Positions 60,892 to 64,000 of a stretch of DNA of 64,000 nucleotides are shown in pieces; position 1 is the first letter of the stretch, and every line of letters starts with the position of its first letter. The position numbers were made by a program, and so were the translations under genes. The DNA is from Nocardia alba NBRC 108234. GTDB taxonomy: Bacteria > Actinomycetota > Actinomycetes > Mycobacteriales > Mycobacteriaceae. The stretch spans positions 1-64,000 of the forward strand of contig NZ_BDAX01000033.1 in NCBI RefSeq assembly GCF_001612665.1. Direction: 5' to 3'. The notes under the pieces are model-generated. The model ran no database searches, was not told where the DNA came from, and saw only the letters and a program-made list of their open reading frames with translations.

Positions 60892-62063
60892 GGAGCTGCC
60901 TTCAGGGGTGGTCGCTCTGCCCCGAACGCGGTGTCGATCAGCGCTTTGGCGACCGCTTCGCTCAGGATCGCCGCGGACTGCTCAATGCTGGCGGCGCCAC
61001 GGAGCTCTGCCGGATCCACCGTTCGCTCGATCCGGGTGCTGATCTTCCGAACTGCCTCCGCCCACTCTGGTGTCTCGGTGAGTGGCGCCATGGCCTGGCG
61101 GACGAACTCGGTCAACTGCTCGCTGACAGACATATGGAGCCGCAGCTCGTTCAGAGCTGCCTTCGCCGGGTCGCTCGTGGCAGCCGGTCGCTGCTCTCTG
61201 AGACTTGCTTGCACGAGTTCGGAGGCTAGGCGGAACATCGCGTGTTGATCGCGGAAACCTTCGCGAGGCGATGCGCCGCCACTGACTGCAAACGGCGTGC
61301 TATCCAGGTGAGCGCCGAACCGGCCGCGCGCGAGTTCGTTGAGGGCCTTATCGAATGCGTCCTTGGCGGCGATGACCGGTTGCAGGGTTGGCGCCGACAG
61401 GGCGAGCGAGGATTCGGGGACTCCGGCTTGGGTGATGAAGTGGTTGATCAGTGCGGATCCGTCGTCGACCGGTGCGCCGTAGCGGTGGGCGTACGGGTGT
61501 AGTTCTTCAGCGATTTCGTCTGCCGAGGCACCCTGCAGGAGGGCGTCCCGTACGACCGTGGCCAGGTGTCCGCCGTCGGTACGTGCCGCAGCGAGGTCGC
61601 CGATGGTGCGTGCGGGAGTAGTGACTGGCAGCCCGTCGACCAGGATCCAATCGTCGGGCGCGAGAAGGGCGCGGTGGAAGCGCACATCGGGGTTGCGGCT
61701 GCTGCGGCGTGCAGGGACGGTGAACTCGAGGTAGTCAGCGCCGAGATCGCCGAGGCCTTGCAGGTCAGCGGCTGATCGGTGCGAGACGACGCCGAGGGGG
61801 ACCTCGTCGCTGATGCGTTCGCCGACGGTGCGGGCAGGGTCGAGTGCGAGCCATTCCGCACGCAACGGCTCGACGGGAGAATCGGGAACCCCGGCAAGGC
61901 GGTAGACGCCGTAGCGCAGGCGGGCCAACACGCCGTGATCGACCAGGCGCTGCAATTGCTTGGGGTCCACGTCGACGTCTGAGGCCTGGGCGGTAGTGAG
62001 CAGGCCCCATTGCGACTCGCCCAGCTCGGCGAGTCGTGCTCGGAGGTCCGATGCGCCACTCAT
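60888..62063 (-). CDS. abiEi: AbiEi-type antitoxin/autorepressor (391 aa)
   Basis: N-terminal winged helix typical of AbiEi (LAELGESQWGLLTTAQASDV, LQRLVDHGVLARLRYGVYRL), then the antitoxin core (HRSAADLQGLGDLGADYLEF, TTPARTIGDLAA). Residues ~230-391 extend beyond the usual ~200-300 residues and contain a helical, Ala/Glu-rich region that is unexplained. AbiEi binds inverted repeats in its promoter; such repeats lie at 62081-62136. Type IV toxin-antitoxin or abortive-infection role. Confidence 0.85.
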   Translation of the reverse strand: MSGASDLRARLAELGESQWGLLTTAQASDVDVDPKQLQRLVDHGVLARLRYGVYRLAGVPDSPVEPLRAEWLALDPARTVGERISDEVPLGVVSHRSAADLQGLGDLGADYLEFTVPARRSSRNPDVRFHRALLAPDDWILVDGLPVTTPARTIGDLAAARTDGGHLATVVRDALLQGASADEIAEELHPYAHRYGAPVDDGSALINHFITQAGVPESSLALSAPTLQPVIAAKDAFDKALNELARGRFGAHLDSTPFAVSGGASPREGFRDQHAMFRLASELVQASLREQRPAATSDPAKAALNELRLHMSVSEQLTEFVRQAMAPLTETPEWAEAVRKISTRIERTVDPAELRGAASIEQSAAILSEAVAKALIDTAFGAERPPLKAAP

Positions 62064-62080
62064 AACATCAAAAGTACCAC

Positions 62081-62136
62081 AAAAGTCGTCATAAAGGACA
62101 CTCAGAGTGTCCTTTGCGGTACGCAATATGACTTTT
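62081..62136. promoter_or_regulatory. AbiE operator: nested inverted repeats
   Basis: AAAGGACACT at 62093-62102 and AGTGTCCTTT at 62106-62115 are a perfect 10-bp dyad, nested in a wider one (AAAAGTC at 62081-62087, GACTTTT at 62130-62136). It starts 18 bases upstream of the abiEi ATG, as expected for autorepression, and also overlaps the start of the rightward gene at 62107. Confidence 0.65.
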
Positions 62137-62526
62137 ATGTGGACATCGGAGTGGCCAGCGGCCCTTGGGGCCACGATCTCCAATCGGGAAATGCGAGCGA
62201 TCCTGTGTCGCTACGGCGCCACCGCGGCCGACCTGGATCGAATGGACGTCTCGACCGAGATCGTCGAGAGCCCGAGCGGTGTCCGAGGTGGTCGGTTCGA
62301 TGACGAAATCGACGAGTGGAGCCACCAGCTGCGGCTGACGGCCGATCACAGGCTGCACCATGCCCAGTTGAGAGAAGCGCTGATGGCGCTACGCGCACAG
62401 ATCCCCGCCGAGCAGGGACAGGTCAACGTCTGGCTGGTCAAGCATGCCGCGACTGTGAACGCGGCAGCGCCGCAGGTCAAGTCGGTCGCAGCGTTCCAGG
62501 GCGGGGCCCTGCGCTGCAGCTCGTGA
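62107..62526 (+). CDS. Hypothetical protein (139 aa)
   Basis: GTG at 62107 or an internal ATG (MWTSEWPAALG) may start it. Visible: MRAILCRYGATAADLDRMDV, an acidic FDDEIDEWSHQL stretch and HHAQLREALMALRAQIPAEQ. Mostly helical; no family recognised. It is divergent from abiEi and shares its operator region. Confidence 0.4.
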   Translation: MSFAVRNMTFMWTSEWPAALGATISNREMRAILCRYGATAADLDRMDVSTEIVESPSGVRGGRFDDEIDEWSHQLRLTADHRLHHAQLREALMALRAQIPAEQGQVNVWLVKHAATVNAAAPQVKSVAAFQGGALRCSS

Positions 62527-62583
62527 CCTGACTGGGAGGCACGCGCTGACTTGGCCATAGGTCGACGCCCGGCACTAGGAGCT

Positions 62584-62901
62584 ATGGAGCGGCCCAAAGC
62601 TGTCAGGTCAGATCAGGATGACCAACGCGGTGGCGTGGGCAGCGCGGGGTTCTGGATCTTCGACGACGACCCGGTCGCGTTGGAAGCCCCGACCGCGTCC
62701 ATTCAGGTGGCCCGCCAACTGATCGTGACAGCCCTCGACGACCTCACCACCCGCGGCAGCATCCGCACCCCACCCATCGAACCTCCCGATGCTGCTACCG
62801 CAGATAGTTTCCCGAGTCGCGGGCACCTGGAACACCCAATGCGCCAGGACAACTCAGCAGCTACCGCACATAGTATGTCACTATCTGCGGTAATTCCTTA
62901 G
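62584..62901 (+). CDS. Hypothetical protein (105 aa)
   Basis: Frame from ATG 62584 with FWIFDDDPVALEAPTASIQV and ARQLIVTALDDLTTRGSIRT in a coding-like pattern. The last 30 codons run across the repeated TACCGCA operator element, so the true gene might end earlier or the element might be intragenic. Not recognised. Confidence 0.35.
   Translation: MERPKAVRSDQDDQRGGVGSAGFWIFDDDPVALEAPTASIQVARQLIVTALDDLTTRGSIRTPPIEPPDAATADSFPSRGHLEHPMRQDNSAATAHSMSLSAVIP
62796..62892. repeat. Three copies of a 13-bp operator-like element
   Basis: TACCGCAGATAGT at 62796-62808, TACCGCACATAGT at 62862-62874, and its inverse ACTATCTGCGGTA at 62880-62892. The last two form a 13-bp inverted repeat (one mismatch) around ATGTC. 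They end 26 bases before the coiled-coil gene, so they are its likely operator, or iteron/centromere-like sites of a mobile replicon. Confidence 0.6.
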
Positions 62902-62918
62902 CGTGACTTTTCGCGCCG

Positions 62919-63938
62919 ATGTTCCCGGACCCCCGGAAGGCTCCGGCCCAACGGGAGCGGTCCACGCCCCGACCGGTCACCTCCGCGCGGGCGTCGCTGG
63001 CTGATCTCCTCGCCCAGGTCGAGATGGTCGCGGCCGGGCACCGCGAGCAGATGAGTGGCCTGCTGGACCGCGTTGTCGAGGTCGTTGCGGCCGCCGGTGA
63101 CCCCGACGCCGCCGTCGCCGAGGTCACCTCGATGCGGCGCGAAGCCCAAGCCGAGGTCGATGCCGCCCAGGTCCGTGCCGACGAGGCCGAGGCCGAGGCC
63201 GCCGCCGCCCGTCGCGAGCGTGACCGCGCCCTCGAAGACAAGGACCTCGCAGACGGCGCCGCCCTGGACGCACTCGCCGACCGCGACCGCGCCCTGGCCG
63301 AGGCCGAGCAACAGCTCGAGACCACCCGCGCCGAGGCCGCCGCCGAAATCGAGGCGATCCGCCAGGCCGAAGCCGAGCGCGTCCGGGCCGCCGAAGCGCT
63401 CGCATCCGCCGCTCAGGCCGAAGCCCGCGCGGCCGAGGAACGCGCGGCCGCGGCGGAGGCGGCCGCTGACCATGCGCGCCGCGACGCTGCCGACCAGGTC
63501 GATACCCTCACCCGCGATCACGCCGCGCGCGTGGAGCGGGTCAACGCCGACGCTGACGCTCGCGTCGCGGACTCGGCTGCCGCGCAGCAGCGCGCCGAAT
63601 CCGCGGCCACGGCCGCCGATGCCCGCACCGAGGACGCGCGCACCGAACTCACACAGGTCAGGGGTGAGTTGTCCACGGCGCGTGAGCAGGCGCGCGAAGA
63701 TGCCACCACCGCGAGCGAGGAAATCGCCGCACTGCGCCGCGAGGTCGCCGAGGTCCGGGCCCAGGCCCGTGCCGAGCGCGAGCAGCAGCGCAGCGACCAC
63801 CTGGCCGAGATCGCTCGTGTGCAGCAGTCCGCCGAGGCCGCCGCCACCGTGCTCCAGAGCGCGCTCACCACCGCCGAGACCACCATCGACCGCCTTCAGA
63901 ACCAGCTCACCGAGACCACCAAGAAGGAGACCCGCTGA
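62919..63938 (+). CDS. Long coiled-coil protein, KfrA-like in layout (339 aa)
   Basis: After a short basic N-terminus (SARASLADLLAQVEMVAAGH) residues ~60-335 are an unbroken Ala/Glu/Arg heptad region (EAEAEAAAARRERDRALEDK and similar), i.e. one long coiled coil. KfrA-type plasmid proteins combine a small DNA-binding head with such a tail and bind repeats upstream of their own gene, as the repeats here suggest. I do not see the standard KfrA_N motif clearly, so the assignment rests on architecture. The stop overlaps the next ATG (TGATG). Confidence 0.5.
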   Translation: MFPDPRKAPAQRERSTPRPVTSARASLADLLAQVEMVAAGHREQMSGLLDRVVEVVAAAGDPDAAVAEVTSMRREAQAEVDAAQVRADEAEAEAAAARRERDRALEDKDLADGAALDALADRDRALAEAEQQLETTRAEAAAEIEAIRQAEAERVRAAEALASAAQAEARAAEERAAAAEAAADHARRDAADQVDTLTRDHAARVERVNADADARVADSAAAQQRAESAATAADARTEDARTELTQVRGELSTAREQAREDATTASEEIAALRREVAEVRAQARAEREQQRSDHLAEIARVQQSAEAAATVLQSALTTAETTIDRLQNQLTETTKKETR

Positions 63939-64000
63939 TGTTCCGCCGCAAACCCGTCGAGGTCGATCGGCTGCTCACCGCGCAGCTGCCCGAGCGCCGC
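63938..64000 (+). CDS. Start of a gene cut by the window edge
   Basis: ATG 63938 overlaps the coiled-coil gene stop (AAGGAGACCCGC upstream, a strong ribosome binding site). Only MFRRKPVEVDRLLTAQLPER and one more residue are visible. Basic N-terminus; family cannot be named. Clearly the next gene of the same operon. Confidence 0.6.
   Translation, partial: MFRRKPVEVDRLLTAQLPERR

Noticed and set aside
62862..62892. Inverted repeat before the coiled-coil gene as a terminator
   Set aside because: It lies upstream of a gene, has a third separate copy 66 bp away and no U-tract, so an operator role fits better.
1..64000. CRISPR array, rRNA or tRNA genes
   Set aside because: No regularly spaced direct repeats and no structural RNA signatures were seen in the window.

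Overview
The window is high-GC actinobacterial DNA. SARP regulators, GTG/TTG starts, many 4-base ATGA/GTGA gene overlaps and an acyl-CoA carboxylase beta/epsilon pair all point that way. A mycolic-acid genus such as Nocardia is my best guess, but nothing in the sequence fixes it. No housekeeping gene is visible and both ends look like accessory DNA.

Left flank (1-5.7 kb): a small membrane protein, two poorly known minus-strand genes (one frameshifted), a 591-residue protein with a PD-(D/E)XK nuclease-like N-terminus, then a graveyard of mobile DNA (tyrosine recombinase piece, serine recombinase C-terminus, HEPN-domain remnant).

Centre (5.7-54 kb, resistance and detoxification genes to about 59 kb): a hybrid type I/type II polyketide gene cluster. 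The type II part has KS-alpha, chain-length factor (Gln for Cys), an ACP fused in frame to a didomain aromatase/cyclase, an ActIII-like ketoreductase, a metallo-beta-lactamase-fold protein and several SRPBCC/SnoaL-like cyclase candidates. The type I part is a KSQ-AT-ACP loading protein and a KS-AT-DH-ER-KR-ACP extension module; together they should make a short, saturated, alpha-branched acyl starter. Crotonyl-CoA carboxylase/reductase and an acyl-CoA carboxylase supply extender units. Two KASIII-like proteins (one Cys, one Ser at the active site) and two discrete acyltransferases may move or select the starter. Tailoring genes are a P450, a PHBH-type FAD monooxygenase, two acyl-CoA-dehydrogenase-fold enzymes and an AzoR-like oxidoreductase. 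Deoxysugar genes (RfbA, RfbB, 2,3-dehydratase, Gfo/Idh/MocA reductase, RfbC-type epimerase) and one glycosyltransferase imply a 2,6-dideoxyhexose. Regulation: two SARPs, a MarR protein and a convergent two-component pair whose kinase promoter lies next to a decayed IS630 element. Export: a DHA2-type MFS pump behind a strong palindromic operator.

Self-resistance is the most telling part. An AlkZ-like HTH_42 DNA glycosylase with a QSQ motif sits next to a DrrC-type UvrA-like ATPase, followed by an epoxide hydrolase with its own WYL regulator. Together these suggest that the product is a glycosylated aromatic polyketide that modifies DNA, in the spirit of the hedamycin/trioxacarcin families. I cannot assign it to a known compound.

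Right flank (59.3-64 kb): another serine recombinase fragment, an AbiEi/AbiEii toxin-antitoxin pair with a palindromic operator, two small hypothetical genes, and a long coiled-coil protein preceded by a repeated 13-bp operator-like element.
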